From positions 1 through 37,763 of the forward strand of contig PLAY01000074.1 in NCBI GenBank assembly GCA_003134375.1: 37,763 nt of DNA, written 5' to 3'. A model generated the notes under the pieces. That model was not told the DNA's origin. It saw only the letters and a list, made by a program, of their open reading frames with translations, and did no database searches. Made by a program: the position numbers and the translations under genes. Position 1 is the stretch's first letter, and every line of letters begins with the position of its first letter. Positions 17,319 to 29,599 of the stretch are shown piece after piece. The stretch comes from Limisphaerales bacterium. GTDB taxonomy: Bacteria > Verrucomicrobiota > Verrucomicrobiia > Limisphaerales > UBA11358.

Positions 17319-19130
17319 TCACTGTAATTGGCTCATCAGGTTTTTGGTTTGTGAAGGATCGTGCTTCATGCGGATGCGCCAGACCAGTTCCTCGGGGCTA
17401 ACAACGCGGATGCTGGTGGGTAAACGTTCAGCGCACCAAATGACCGGGGAATAGCCGCGGACACCGCCTGCGGCCACCGCATTTTCCTGTGGCGTGTTCT
17501 CGGCATTTTCGTCGGTCCCGGGCGCGTGTTTGAAGTAGGACCAGGCATGGGCAATGACCCAATCATAGCGCGGAAGTTGCGACGGTGCTGTTTTTTTGAC
17601 TGTTTGCTGGATTTCACGAGCAATCTTGGCTGGCGTGCCGACGCGCTCGCGGTTGTTTTTATTCTCCCAGATCGTGTAGCGGGCGGTGATCACCGGGACT
17701 TCGACGCCGTTGCGGTCCTTGACCCAGAATATTTTACCCGCACCTGCTTCGTAGGCCGAGTATTGGAAAACGAGAATCGCCAGCAACCCATCGGTCTGGC
17801 TGACGAAGACCTCGCAAGCCTTTCGTGCGTCCGGGGAATCAAATTGCGTGAAATTGAAGCCAACGATGCGGGTATTGGTCTTTTTCATCAAATCCCAAGT
17901 GCGCCGGGCATGCCGGGCGAGCAGTTCCCATCGGTTCGCACGTTGGCGGCTAAAGCGATCCGGGTAATAATATCCGCCGCCCCATTCGATGAACCAGTCG
18001 TTGGTTGTCCGCGTGTCCAACGCGTATTCGATGGCCTGCGGACATAGTTGTGCCAGTTCATCGAAACAACAGGACCAGCCAAAGGGGATCTTCCCGCGTT
18101 CGGAGTTGCCCCAATAACTGTTGTTGCCGAAAAAATTCCCCTCAAGCCATTGCACATTGTCGCCGTCAGTATCAATGAAAGCGACGGCGCTGCGAGAATC
18201 GTTCCAATCAATCTTCCTCGGGTCAAAATTCGTTGCTTTGGGGAGACTGAGCTTCTCGGTTCCAGCCATCAAGACAGGCAAATTCAGACTCCAGTTGCTG
18301 GCCGTCTGGATGTCGCCAAAGCCAGTGGACAAATCGGTATTTTCGAACTCATCACCGCAATTCCAGCCGAGAATGGGCGAGAGAGGTTCCAGCCAGGCCA
18401 TCGCCAGCGAAGTCGGCTCGTCGTTGCCATAGGTCGTGAACACCTTCTGTGCGATGGCCAGGTCGCGGACGTGGGGTGCTCGCGGATCTTGAAAGCAAAG
18501 CATCCGACGATTGAACTGGTTCTGATAGGTTTGAAAACACCACCGTTGTGTTTTCTCGCGGACATCCAGCAGCAGCTTGAGGCCGTGCGCTTTTGCTTCC
18601 TTCTCCAGATCCTCGTCCACGATGATGCCGTCCAGCAATCCGGCCAGACTGGTGGCGACGTTGACGGAGCAATTCATGCCCGGCCGGGCGGCGTTGTTTT
18701 CACCTTTGGATTTGTCGCTGCGGTAAAGGATATAGCCCTTGATGATGCCCTGCTTCGTGTAGCGATCCACCAAATCCCAAGGTTCGTAAGCGCCCGGCGT
18801 TGACAGATCAGGGTACCGGGCGAGCAGGCGTGCATACCACTTCTCCAGATCGCCATCTCCGTTATAGACCCAGACCAGCTCATCCCCGCGGTGTTCGTTC
18901 ACCGCCTTGGCAGCCAACCCCGCCACTGATTGCACCATCATTTGGAGCGCGACGCGGGGTTCCGGGAACTGTTGCTGGTTTGTCGTTCGAACCACGGCTT
19001 TGGGGAACGCTTGCGTCGGCCACCATCGGTCTTCCTCCTCTCCTGCGAACACCGGCACGGCGATCAGCAACGCCATCACCAATGGCGGGATTTGTCCATC
19101 GAGCAATCTGCGCCTGGTCCAGTCATTCAT
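17319..19130 (-). CDS. Exported GxGYxYP-family protein
   Basis: The 603-residue protein has an N-terminal signal (PPLVMALLIAVPVFAGEE). At residues 384-390 it has the exact motif GGGYYYP that gives the GxGYxYP family its name; the family's function is unknown, though it is often found near carbohydrate-active genes. Other conserved-looking features are an acidic FIDTDGDNVQWLEGNFFG segment (about 318-334) and an aromatic-rich C-terminal half. The acidic residues and the extracellular location would suit a glycoside-hydrolase-like activity, but that is speculation. The gene lies 42 bp downstream of another exported protein of unknown function on the same strand, and the pair may be one unit. Confidence 0.75.
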   Translation of the reverse strand: MNDWTRRRLLDGQIPPLVMALLIAVPVFAGEEEDRWWPTQAFPKAVVRTTNQQQFPEPRVALQMMVQSVAGLAAKAVNEHRGDELVWVYNGDGDLEKWYARLLARYPDLSTPGAYEPWDLVDRYTKQGIIKGYILYRSDKSKGENNAARPGMNCSVNVATSLAGLLDGIIVDEDLEKEAKAHGLKLLLDVREKTQRWCFQTYQNQFNRRMLCFQDPRAPHVRDLAIAQKVFTTYGNDEPTSLAMAWLEPLSPILGWNCGDEFENTDLSTGFGDIQTASNWSLNLPVLMAGTEKLSLPKATNFDPRKIDWNDSRSAVAFIDTDGDNVQWLEGNFFGNNSYWGNSERGKIPFGWSCCFDELAQLCPQAIEYALDTRTTNDWFIEWGGGYYYPDRFSRQRANRWELLARHARRTWDLMKKTNTRIVGFNFTQFDSPDARKACEVFVSQTDGLLAILVFQYSAYEAGAGKIFWVKDRNGVEVPVITARYTIWENKNNRERVGTPAKIAREIQQTVKKTAPSQLPRYDWVIAHAWSYFKHAPGTDENAENTPQENAVAAGGVRGYSPVIWCAERLPTSIRVVSPEELVWRIRMKHDPSQTKNLMSQLQ

Positions 19131-19172
19131 TCAGATCAGGTTGGTCAGTTGAGACGGGCCGGTCAATTGTCA

Positions 19173-20459
19173 TTACTCACCCACAATCGGTTGCTTATGA
19201 ATCACAGCGTCATTGGAATAAACGATGGCAACGCCATTCGTGATTAACCTGGAGCCTGATACTTGCGGACGAATGAGATAATCATCTGACAGCCAGTTGC
19301 TGTCCGGGCCACATTTCACAGGACCGAGAGTTGGATTCCCGAGCATGGCAACCACGTTGGAACGTGCCATCCCCACTGGGATGGACGCATCAAGCAACCA
19401 ATACCACCAAACCCCGGTTGGATAAACTCCGATCAACCGGTCATTGAGTGACACAAGCACAGGGTAGCCGTAAACCGGCGCTTTGGGATTCTTCGCGGTC
19501 TGCAGCATTGTCCAGCTTATGTAGCGGGCGACCTCCTCCTCGGACTCAAACTCCGCGCGCACGTACGGACCGGCGGAACCATTCTTCTCCAGGCAAATCA
19601 ACCGGCCGCCCTTGGGAATGCAGATGAACGCATGGTCGGCAAAGATACGCCGCGTCTCCACGTCCACGTAAAATCCCAAGCCGAGCTTGAAGTTTCGCGG
19701 AAAGACAAAGCCGCTTTCCTTCAGACCGCTGGCAAATGTCGCAAACGCCGCACGCCAGGTCATTTCGTTCGTCGGGTCAGGGCCGGGGAGGTGGCGCCCC
19801 GCTCTCACACTGAGTACCAATTGGGTTTCCTTTTCGCTCCTCGGCCTGCCAGCGAGGCGTTCGTAACCACGTTCAGGGAATAGTGCCCAGTGATAATCCG
19901 AACGAAACGTCTCGGGGTCGTCTTTCGACAAAAGCGGAAGAGGCCAACGCCCGGAAACGATGCCCTTCAACTTGAAGTCTTTCTCAAAATCGGGGGCTTC
20001 ACAACCCGCGCCTCGCAGTAAAAGACAGGCCGCGTCGAAACACGTGAACGTATTCTGGCCCAGCGAATCTTCGCTAGGGGTCAAGTAAAGCAGGGTCTGC
20101 AGGCGGTTGGTGAAATCACCGAGATCACGGAATTCATAATAGCCCGCTTGCGGAGCCGGGAATTTCGTTCTGTCAACACGGTTGCCATTCTGGTTGTGGT
20201 GCTCGACGAGCTTCTTGAACGTGGCCACCGAATCTTCCGAAAACCCGCTTTGCCTTAATAGTTGGCAAGTGTCCGCGAGCACCGGTTCCTGATCCAGAAA
20301 ACTCAGCCGGAATGCGGCCCCATAAGCGGTCCCCGCCACCAACTCGACGAGCAGCGCCAGTATCAGGATGGTCCTGACGGTAGATTTTTTGATAAGCGCA
20401 ATGGCCAACGACGTGGAGAGCGATGAAACAATACGACGCAATATAATGAAGTCGTTCAT
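19173..20459 (-). CDS. Exported protein of unknown function
   Basis: I do not recognise a family. From the ATG at 20459 the product has 428 residues. It has a long basic N-terminus followed by a hydrophobic segment (TILILALLVELVAGTAYGAAF) that would act as signal or anchor, then a soluble domain. The phrase FTCFDAACLLLRGAG with a later HAFICIPKGG hints at a Cys/His arrangement of the transglutaminase/NlpC type, but the match is too weak to assign. The frame stays open to 20567, which would overlap the end of clpB by 29 bp; the extra residues look unlike protein, so I use the internal ATG. It is followed at 42 bp by the GxGYxYP gene. Confidence 0.6.
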   Translation of the reverse strand: MNDFIILRRIVSSLSTSLAIALIKKSTVRTILILALLVELVAGTAYGAAFRLSFLDQEPVLADTCQLLRQSGFSEDSVATFKKLVEHHNQNGNRVDRTKFPAPQAGYYEFRDLGDFTNRLQTLLYLTPSEDSLGQNTFTCFDAACLLLRGAGCEAPDFEKDFKLKGIVSGRWPLPLLSKDDPETFRSDYHWALFPERGYERLAGRPRSEKETQLVLSVRAGRHLPGPDPTNEMTWRAAFATFASGLKESGFVFPRNFKLGLGFYVDVETRRIFADHAFICIPKGGRLICLEKNGSAGPYVRAEFESEEEVARYISWTMLQTAKNPKAPVYGYPVLVSLNDRLIGVYPTGVWWYWLLDASIPVGMARSNVVAMLGNPTLGPVKCGPDSNWLSDDYLIRPQVSGSRLITNGVAIVYSNDAVIHKQPIVGE

Positions 20460-20538
20460 ACCCTCATAGACACCGCAGATGCGTTCTTTGTATATCGGCA
20501 CCGAAGATTTGTGGCCTAACTGTCTTTTTGTGGCATTG

Positions 20539-23946
<3,408 letters not shown>

Positions 23947-24030
23947 GACCAATCAAATAAACCGAATACGCGGCACGTCAAGTCCGGGAAATTTTAGCCG
24001 CAGCCAAACACAGATTTCTTGACACAAATT

Positions 24031-26067
24031 TCAAGGGTTTTGAATTTTTTGCGGCAGCGCATTGGTGGCCAGGAACGATTCGCGCCAGGGCTTGTGATCC
24101 TTGTAAAATTCCAGCCGTTGCTGTAAAGGCTCAAGGTTTTTCACTTTGGCAGCAATAGTGAGATCGATGGCTTTTTGCACGGCTTGTTGAGCTTCATCAA
24201 AATGTCCGGTTTCGGCGCAGGCCATGCCGAGCGCGTCAAGGACGAAGGGTTGGGTGCTGTTAGCCAAAGTGTTTGCCTTCAGGGCATAGGCGAGCGCGGT
24301 TTGCCCATCACGCACCTGCGGGTCTTCACTGGCAGAAAGCAGTTGCGCGGCATACGCGAGGATTTCAAAGTTGTCCGGTTCAATTCGCAAGGCTTCGTGA
24401 AATTCAGCCACCGCCGGGCCGTCGCGGCCTTGCATGGCCAAGGCCTTGGCCAGGTAAAAATGCGGCCAGGGGGAGGATGGATCAAGTTGCGCGGCGTCTC
24501 TGAATTCACCGCCAGCTTCGTCGTAATGTCGCAACTCGACAAGGATTACGCCAACACGATCATGCACGGCCGGCTCTTTCGGATTGATCCGCAATGCCCG
24601 GCGGTATTCGGCCAATGCTTCCTCCGGCCGGCCCAGTTTATCCAACAAATCGCCCAGGGTGAAATGAGTGAACAAATAGTTCGGGTCTAACCGTGCAGAT
24701 TCGCGGTACTCGGCCAGTGCCTGGCTTGAATCGCCTTCGTCTTGAAAGGCCATGCCAACCCACAGGTGGGCGATGTAGTTGTTCCTAGTTGTATCCAGAG
24801 CGTGAACAAACAACGACTTGTTATTCCGCCAACAGGTCAATTGATTTTCCGTGATGATTACGCAGGCTCCCAGCACCATGACGGCCAGGCCCAGACTGAT
24901 GGCTTTGGGAAACCGAAGGTGATTGGCCAGCTGGCGTGCTCCGAACACGACGGCGATGAATACGCCGATGAGAGGAAAATAAGTGTAGCGGTCGGCCATG
25001 GCTTGGGATCCCACTTGAACCAGGCCGATGACCGGCACGAGGGTTCCCAAAAACCAAAGCCAGCCGATGAGCAGGCAAGGACTGCCTTTGCGCCCCAGCC
25101 AAACAGCGATGGAAATGCCAGCCAAGACCGCCATGGACGCCGCCAGGGCCAGCCCGGAAACTTTTTCCGGCAACGGGTAAAGGACCGCAAGATTGGCCGG
25201 CCAGATCATTTTCAGCAAATAGAGTCCGTAGGCAACAGATGCGTTTTCCAGGCGCTGGTTCAGCGGAACTTGTTCGAACGAGGCGATTGCCTGGCCATGG
25301 CGTTGAGCCAGGAAAGTGGTAATGCACGAAGCGGTTAGCAGCAGGAAGAACGGCCATTTCTCAAGCAACAAACGGCTGAAAACCGGGAGTTGAAAGTTGA
25401 GGGCTGAAAATCGTTGCAGCGGCCAAAGGTCCAACAAGAGCATAACGAACGGCAGCGTGACCAGCATCGGCTTGCTCATCAGCCCAAGGGCGAAAAACAA
25501 CAGCGCCAACGAGTAGTCGAGGGTCGAGGGTCGAGGGTCGAGAGCCAAAGAAACCGTTGTTGCGCTCGACTCTCGACCCTCGACTCTCGACCGCTTTTGC
25601 GCGTAACCGACGTAAAACAGCAGCGTCAACAGCCCGAAAAACATGCTCAGCACGTCCTTGCGCTCCGCGATCCACGCGACCGACTCCACGTGCAACGGAT
25701 GCCAGGCGAACAGCGCGGCCACCAGTGCGCTCGGCCATAAATGACCCGTCAACCGGAACAACAACATTAACAACAAAGCCGCATTGGCACTGTGAAAGAG
25801 AACATTGACGACATGCTGTGGGCCGGCGTTCAGCCCGAACAACTGGCAGTCCAGCATGTGCGAAATCCAGGTTAACGGATGCCAGTTGCCGGAATGCCAG
25901 GTCGTGAAAGCCCACCAGATGCCGGCCCAAGTCAGCCCGTTTTGGACCATGTGGTTGTTGACGATGTAATCGTAGTCATCATAAACAAAAGCGTTTGACC
26001 TCACCGGCAAATAAACCGCCAGCGTAACCAGCATGAGCACCATGGCGATGAGACGCAAACGAGGCAT
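24031..26067 (-). CDS. TMTC-like polytopic membrane protein with C-terminal TPRs
   Basis: The 678-residue protein has about ten transmembrane helices in the first 450 residues, followed by TPR repeats (for example HFTLGDLLDKLGRPEEALAEYRRALRINP) to the end. The N-terminal loop has the acidic FVYDDYDYI motif, then WHPLTWISHMLDCQLFGLN and WHPLHVESVAWIAERKDVLS, as in TMTC/DUF1736 proteins related to GT-C protein O-mannosyltransferases. It is therefore probably an integral-membrane glycosyltransferase-like protein; the substrate is unknown. Two segments are encoded by heptamer repeats: residues 159-184, a loop between helices, and residues 220-228. The gene ends 85 bp upstream of the clpB start and may not share its promoter. 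Confidence 0.8.
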   Translation of the reverse strand: MPRLRLIAMVLMLVTLAVYLPVRSNAFVYDDYDYIVNNHMVQNGLTWAGIWWAFTTWHSGNWHPLTWISHMLDCQLFGLNAGPQHVVNVLFHSANAALLLMLLFRLTGHLWPSALVAALFAWHPLHVESVAWIAERKDVLSMFFGLLTLLFYVGYAQKRSRVEGRESSATTVSLALDPRPSTLDYSLALLFFALGLMSKPMLVTLPFVMLLLDLWPLQRFSALNFQLPVFSRLLLEKWPFFLLLTASCITTFLAQRHGQAIASFEQVPLNQRLENASVAYGLYLLKMIWPANLAVLYPLPEKVSGLALAASMAVLAGISIAVWLGRKGSPCLLIGWLWFLGTLVPVIGLVQVGSQAMADRYTYFPLIGVFIAVVFGARQLANHLRFPKAISLGLAVMVLGACVIITENQLTCWRNNKSLFVHALDTTRNNYIAHLWVGMAFQDEGDSSQALAEYRESARLDPNYLFTHFTLGDLLDKLGRPEEALAEYRRALRINPKEPAVHDRVGVILVELRHYDEAGGEFRDAAQLDPSSPWPHFYLAKALAMQGRDGPAVAEFHEALRIEPDNFEILAYAAQLLSASEDPQVRDGQTALAYALKANTLANSTQPFVLDALGMACAETGHFDEAQQAVQKAIDLTIAAKVKNLEPLQQRLEFYKDHKPWRESFLATNALPQKIQNP
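25386..25411. repeat. Heptamer array (gagttga type) inside the TMTC-like gene
   Basis: Tandem 7-mers gagttga, aagttga and gggctga are in frame with the TMTC-like gene and encode residues about 220-228 (SALNFQLPV). The same heptamer occurs at 37443-37472 next to the FG-GAP gene. Confidence 0.7.
25516..25592. repeat. Mirrored heptamer element inside the TMTC-like gene
   Basis: The left arm (25516-25545) is four copies of gtcgagg/gtcgaga. The right arm (25564-25592) is four copies of the complement ctcgact/ctcgacc. The spacer is about 18 nt. The arms are almost fully complementary, giving a stem of about 28 bp, and are translated as a loop (RSRVEGRESS ... LDPRPSTLDY) between two membrane helices. 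Confidence 0.85.
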
Positions 26068-26085
26068 CAGATTTTTTTACGAAGA

Positions 26086-26268
26086 TTGTTGAAGATTGTC
26101 GAAGCAAATAAAGTTCTTTCCGTGCAGACAGTGAAATCCGCACGTCCGGCACAAGTGGCGGAGAACATCGCGGCGTCAGACTTGCCGTCGTTGTCCGCCG
26201 ACACGATGAAAAAAATCCGCGCGATTTACGACGCACAGATCAAGCCACTCGTGCATCCGTATTGGTGA
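26086..26268 (+). pseudogene. C-terminal remnant of an aldo/keto reductase
   Basis: The open frame is only 60 codons long. Its second half (ARPAQVAENIAASDL, then SADTMKKIRAIYDAQIKPLVHPYW) matches the C-terminal end of NADP-dependent aldo/keto reductases, which close with a DLP...I..IY...I.PLVHxxW pattern. The rest of the roughly 320-residue enzyme, including the catalytic Tyr/Lys and the cofactor site, is missing. The break falls where the divergent TMTC-like gene begins. It is almost certainly a gene remnant. Confidence 0.7.
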
Positions 26269-26272
26269 AGGT

Positions 26273-26318
26273 GTAGTGTCGAGCCTGCGGCTCGATTTAA
26301 TCGGCACACAGCGCCGAC
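26273..26318. repeat. REP-like pair with GTAG
   Basis: GTAG (26273-26276) precedes a perfect stem TCGAGCC/GGCTCGA (26279-26285 and 26289-26295) with loop TGC. A second hairpin, TCGGC/GCCGA (26301-26305 and 26313-26317), follows. It lies directly after the aldo/keto reductase remnant. Confidence 0.7.
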
Positions 26319-26336
26319 CCTGCAACTCGTCCGCCT

Positions 26337-26399
26337 TCTCGTCCTCGTCTTCGGTTTTTATTTCCGATTACGAGAACGAGGACGACGACGAGGACGATT
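26337..26399. repeat. Hexamer-type inverted repeat upstream of sppA
   Basis: An arm of ctcgtcctcgtcttcg faces cgagaacgaggacgacg-type sequence across a short T-rich spacer. The unit is near 6 bp (gaggac/gacgac) instead of 7. It ends about 60 bp before the sppA start. Confidence 0.65.
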
Positions 26400-26458
26400 G
26401 AGAATTGAAGCCAATCCGCCTTGCTCCCCTGCCGGTTTTGCGCTAGTTTGCGGGCGTT

Positions 26459-27640
26459 ATGGAAAATTCGTCCTTTTCTTCACCAAGCGTGCCGCCACCG
26501 TTGCCGCCGCCGCCGATCATCACGCCGCCACCGCCGGTCAAACCGCGCCGGAGCCGGGGCTGGATGATTTTTGCGATCATTCTGTTCGTGTTGCTGGCGT
26601 TCAGCCTGTTGGGGAATTTCACGCAATTGATCCACGCGCTTGGCTCCGGATTCAGCCGGGGCAGCTTTCGCACCAGCATGGGGCGCGAAGTCGGCCCGCG
26701 GCTCGAGGAATGCGTGCTCAAAGACAACGACGCGCGCAGCAGCAAAATTGCCGTGGTCACCGTGGACGGCATCATCACCGATAACGCCAGGGACCAGGCC
26801 GGCAACAACATGGTGGACGTCATCAAGGCGCAGCTTGACCGGGCGAAGGATGATGACCGGGTCAAGGCGGTGATTCTCAAGGTGGATTCACCCGGCGGCG
26901 AGGTGATGGCCTCGGACGAAATCAGCAAAGCCATCGCGAATTTCCAGACGGACGATCCGGTTGAACCGGGCAAGCCAGGCAAACGGGGCAAACCGGTGGT
27001 CTGTTCGATGGGCAGCCTGGCGGCGTCCGGCGGCTATTACATTTCCGTGCCGAGCCGCTGGATTGTGGCGAATGAACTGACCATCACCGGCAGCATCGGC
27101 GTGATCCTGCACACGTGGAATTATCGCGGACTGATGGACAAGGTCGGCCTCGCGCCGGTGACTTACAAGAGCGGCCTGTACAAGGACATGCTCAGCGGCG
27201 AGCGCAGCACGAATGAAATTCCGGCGGAGGAACGGGTGATGGTGCAGGGCTTGATTGACGAGACGTATCAAAAATTCAAGAACGTCGTCGCCGATGGCCG
27301 GAAATCCGCGCATGAGAAAAACAAGACCGAAGGCCACGCGCTCGTCAACAATTGGACCAATTACGCCGATGGCCGTGTGCTTTCCGGAACACAGGCATTC
27401 AAGTATGGCTTCGTGGACGAACTCGGCGATTTCGACAAGGCGGTGGAGCGCACCAAGGAAATTGCTCACATCCACAACGCGAACTTGATTGAATACCGCG
27501 AGCGCTACGACATTTCCGAGTTTCTGCGCCTCTTCGGGCAGAGCGACTCCACGCATAACATCAAGCTCGACTTGGGCGTGGAGATGCCCAAGTTGCAGGC
27601 CGGGCAGCTTTACTTCCTGTCACCCACCTTTGTGAACTGA
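26459..27640 (+). CDS. sppA: Signal peptide peptidase SppA (S49 family)
   Basis: SppA is a membrane-bound serine protease that degrades cleaved signal peptides, using a Ser/Lys dyad. The 393-residue protein has a Pro-rich cytoplasmic N-terminus, one transmembrane helix (about 35-52, WMIFAIILFVLLAFSLLG) and the S49 domain. Visible landmarks are the substrate-groove segment VDSPGGEVMASDEI, the nucleophile Ser190 in GSLAASGGYY, and the dyad lysine in YKSGLYKD (Lys237). Length suits the short, single-domain form of SppA. The upp start codon follows 1 bp after the stop, so the two genes are very probably cotranscribed. Confidence 0.92.
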   Translation: MENSSFSSPSVPPPLPPPPIITPPPPVKPRRSRGWMIFAIILFVLLAFSLLGNFTQLIHALGSGFSRGSFRTSMGREVGPRLEECVLKDNDARSSKIAVVTVDGIITDNARDQAGNNMVDVIKAQLDRAKDDDRVKAVILKVDSPGGEVMASDEISKAIANFQTDDPVEPGKPGKRGKPVVCSMGSLAASGGYYISVPSRWIVANELTITGSIGVILHTWNYRGLMDKVGLAPVTYKSGLYKDMLSGERSTNEIPAEERVMVQGLIDETYQKFKNVVADGRKSAHEKNKTEGHALVNNWTNYADGRVLSGTQAFKYGFVDELGDFDKAVERTKEIAHIHNANLIEYRERYDISEFLRLFGQSDSTHNIKLDLGVEMPKLQAGQLYFLSPTFVN

Positions 27641-27641
27641 C

Positions 27642-28265
27642 GTGAAAGGCGTCACCGTCATCGCGCACCCGCTGGTGCAGCACAACCTCACCCGGTTGCG
27701 CGACAAACGGACGCAGCCCCAGGAATTCCGCCGGCTGCTGGGCGAAATTGCCTCGCTCATGGTTTACGAGGCCACCCGCTCGTTCGCCACCCGTCCCACT
27801 TCCGTGCAAACGCCCCTCGCGCCCGCGCACGGCTTCCGGATTGGACGCGATGTCGTTCTTGTGCCCGTGCTCCGCGCCGGCCTCGGCATGCTCGATTCCA
27901 TTTTGCAGCTGATTCCCAACGCCCGCGTCGGGTTCATCGGCCTCAAGCGCGAGGAAACGACCTTGCGCGCGCAGTTTTACCACAAAAGCCTGCCGAAAAA
28001 CCTGAGCCGGTTTGAAGTCATTTTAATTGATCCCATGCTGGCGACCGGCGGCAGCGCCGTGGCCGCGCTGGATTTGCTCGCCGAGCAGGGCGCGAAACAG
28101 GTGCGGCTCGTAAACCTGGTCGCCGCGCCCGAAGGCATCCGCCGCGTGCGGAAAAGTTATCCAAAACTGCCGATCTTCACCGCCGCCATTGACCGGCGGC
28201 TGAACAACAAAGGTTATATTTTGCCCGGCCTCGGCGACGTGGGTGACCGGTTGTTTGGGACGTGA
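27642..28265 (+). CDS. upp: Uracil phosphoribosyltransferase
   Basis: The enzyme makes UMP from uracil and PRPP in pyrimidine salvage. The 207-residue product matches the family in length. It has the PRPP-binding motif DPMLATGGSA (from Asp130), the conserved LVPVLRAGLGMLDSI segment, and the C-terminal uracil-binding GYILPGLGDVGDRLFGT ending. The start is GTG, one base after the sppA stop codon, which suggests translational coupling. No leader structure typical of pyrimidine regulation is seen in front of it. Confidence 0.95.
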   Translation: MKGVTVIAHPLVQHNLTRLRDKRTQPQEFRRLLGEIASLMVYEATRSFATRPTSVQTPLAPAHGFRIGRDVVLVPVLRAGLGMLDSILQLIPNARVGFIGLKREETTLRAQFYHKSLPKNLSRFEVILIDPMLATGGSAVAALDLLAEQGAKQVRLVNLVAAPEGIRRVRKSYPKLPIFTAAIDRRLNNKGYILPGLGDVGDRLFGT

Positions 28266-28386
28266 TTGGTTAAACAAGTATTTGGTTAAATGAGTGATCG
28301 GTTAAATGAGTAGCCGTACAATGAACTTGTTTGCTCATTTAACCATTCACTGATTTAACCAGTTATTCATCTGACGGTTTAGTGAT
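28266..28386. repeat. Inverted ggttaaa repeats between upp and the M24 peptidase gene
   Basis: Three units containing ggttaaa, spaced 16 bp apart (28268-28313), face complementary atttaacc units (28336-28362) across a short spacer. This resembles the mirrored heptamer elements but with a longer period. A further ggtttagtgatttaatg runs into the start codon of the next gene. Confidence 0.7.
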
Positions 28387-28389
28387 TTA

Positions 28390-29520
28390 ATGATGCAAGA
28401 AACATTGCTCATGGTTGCGGACAGCGAACGCGACGCGAACATGCTTTACGCCGTCGGCATGTTTGTGCCCGACCCGTTCATTTACCTTCGCACCAGTGGC
28501 CCCCCCCTCATCGTGATGAGTGATCTGGAAATTGACCGCGCCCGCGCCCAGGCCCCGCACTGTCGCGTCGCGTCACTCGGCCAATATCGGCAAAAACTCC
28601 ACGCCCAGGGAATCCTGCGCCCCGGCCTCGCCCATGTCGTCCGGCAAATTTTGCGTGAAAAAGAAATTCGCCGCGTCACCGTACCGGATAATTTCCCGCT
28701 CGGCCTGGCGACGGACCTGAAAAAACTCGGCGTCCCGGTCAAAGCCCGTCCGGGTAATTTTTTCCCGGACCGTGAAATCAAATCCGCCGCCGAAGTCCGG
28801 AAAATTTCCGCCGCGCTGGTGATGGCCGAGGTCGGCATGGCCGAGGGGATGCAGGTCCTGCACACGGCCAAAATTGGCCGCGACCGCAAACTCCTTTACC
28901 ACAACGTCCCGCTCACCTCGGAAAAACTGCGCGCGGTGATTGATTGCGCGATTCTTCAGGCGTGCGGACTGGCCGCCAACACCATCGTCGCCGGCGGACG
29001 GCAGGCATGCGACCCGCACGAACGCGGCTATGGCCCGCTCCGCGCGCATGAGCCGATCGTCATTGATATTTTTCCGCGCTCGCAAAAAACCGGTTACTTC
29101 GGCGACATCACCCGCACCGTCGTGCGCGGACGCGCCAGCGAAACCGTGCGGCGCCTTTACGACACGGTCTATCAGGGGCAAAAAATCGGCTTCCGAAAAA
29201 TCCGGGCGAACCTTCCAACCGGCGACGCCCATCGCGCCGTGCAGGATTTTTTTGAGCAGCAAGGTTACAAAACCTGCCGCCACCACGGGCGCATGGAAGG
29301 TTTCTTTCACGGCACGGGCCATGGACTCGGTCTGGAAATCCACGAATCGCCGCGCGTGGGCGCCAATTCCACCGGCAAACTCCAGCCCGGCCACGTCGTG
29401 ACCGTCGAGCCGGGGCTTTACTATCCGGAAATCGGCGGTGTGCGATTGGAAGACGTCGCGCTCGTCACGAACAACGGCGCGCGCAACCTGACGCGGTTTG
29501 AAAAAGTGCTGGAAATTTGA
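28390..29520 (+). CDS. M24 family metallopeptidase (Xaa-Pro aminopeptidase type)
   Basis: M24B peptidases cleave N-terminal residues next to proline with a dinuclear metal site in a pita-bread fold. The five metal ligands are visible: D226 (VIDIFPR), D239 (GYFGDITR), H311 (GTGHGLGLEIHE), E340 (VTVEPGLYYP) and E354 (GGVRLEDVAL). The N-terminal 130 residues are the creatinase-like domain. Length (376) is normal for the short prolidase type. The tail NGARNLTRFEKVLEI is repeated in altered form about 127 bp downstream, beyond a REP pair. Confidence 0.9.
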   Translation: MMQETLLMVADSERDANMLYAVGMFVPDPFIYLRTSGPPLIVMSDLEIDRARAQAPHCRVASLGQYRQKLHAQGILRPGLAHVVRQILREKEIRRVTVPDNFPLGLATDLKKLGVPVKARPGNFFPDREIKSAAEVRKISAALVMAEVGMAEGMQVLHTAKIGRDRKLLYHNVPLTSEKLRAVIDCAILQACGLAANTIVAGGRQACDPHERGYGPLRAHEPIVIDIFPRSQKTGYFGDITRTVVRGRASETVRRLYDTVYQGQKIGFRKIRANLPTGDAHRAVQDFFEQQGYKTCRHHGRMEGFFHGTGHGLGLEIHESPRVGANSTGKLQPGHVVTVEPGLYYPEIGGVRLEDVALVTNNGARNLTRFEKVLEI

Positions 29521-29530
29521 ATTTGTCATT

Positions 29531-29592
29531 GGGAGGGACGGCGTATCCCCGTCCCAAAAATAAATCAGAGTCGCCGACACGGCGGCCCTCCC
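29531..29592. repeat. REP-like hairpin pair behind the M24 peptidase gene
   Basis: Hairpin 1 is GGGACGG/CCGTCCC (29535-29541 and 29549-29555). Hairpin 2 is GTCGCCG/CGGCGGC (29570-29576 and 29580-29586) with loop ACA and one wobble. Outer inverted ends are GGGAG and CTCCC. The GGGACGGCG core resembles the REP pair at 20914-20965 inside clpB. Confidence 0.75.
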
Positions 29593-29599
29593 AAATGAA

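Noticed and set aside
24017-24045. TTGACA with a downstream AT-rich stretch near the clpB start
   Set aside because: It lies on the plus strand and points into the antisense of the TMTC-like gene, so it cannot serve clpB.
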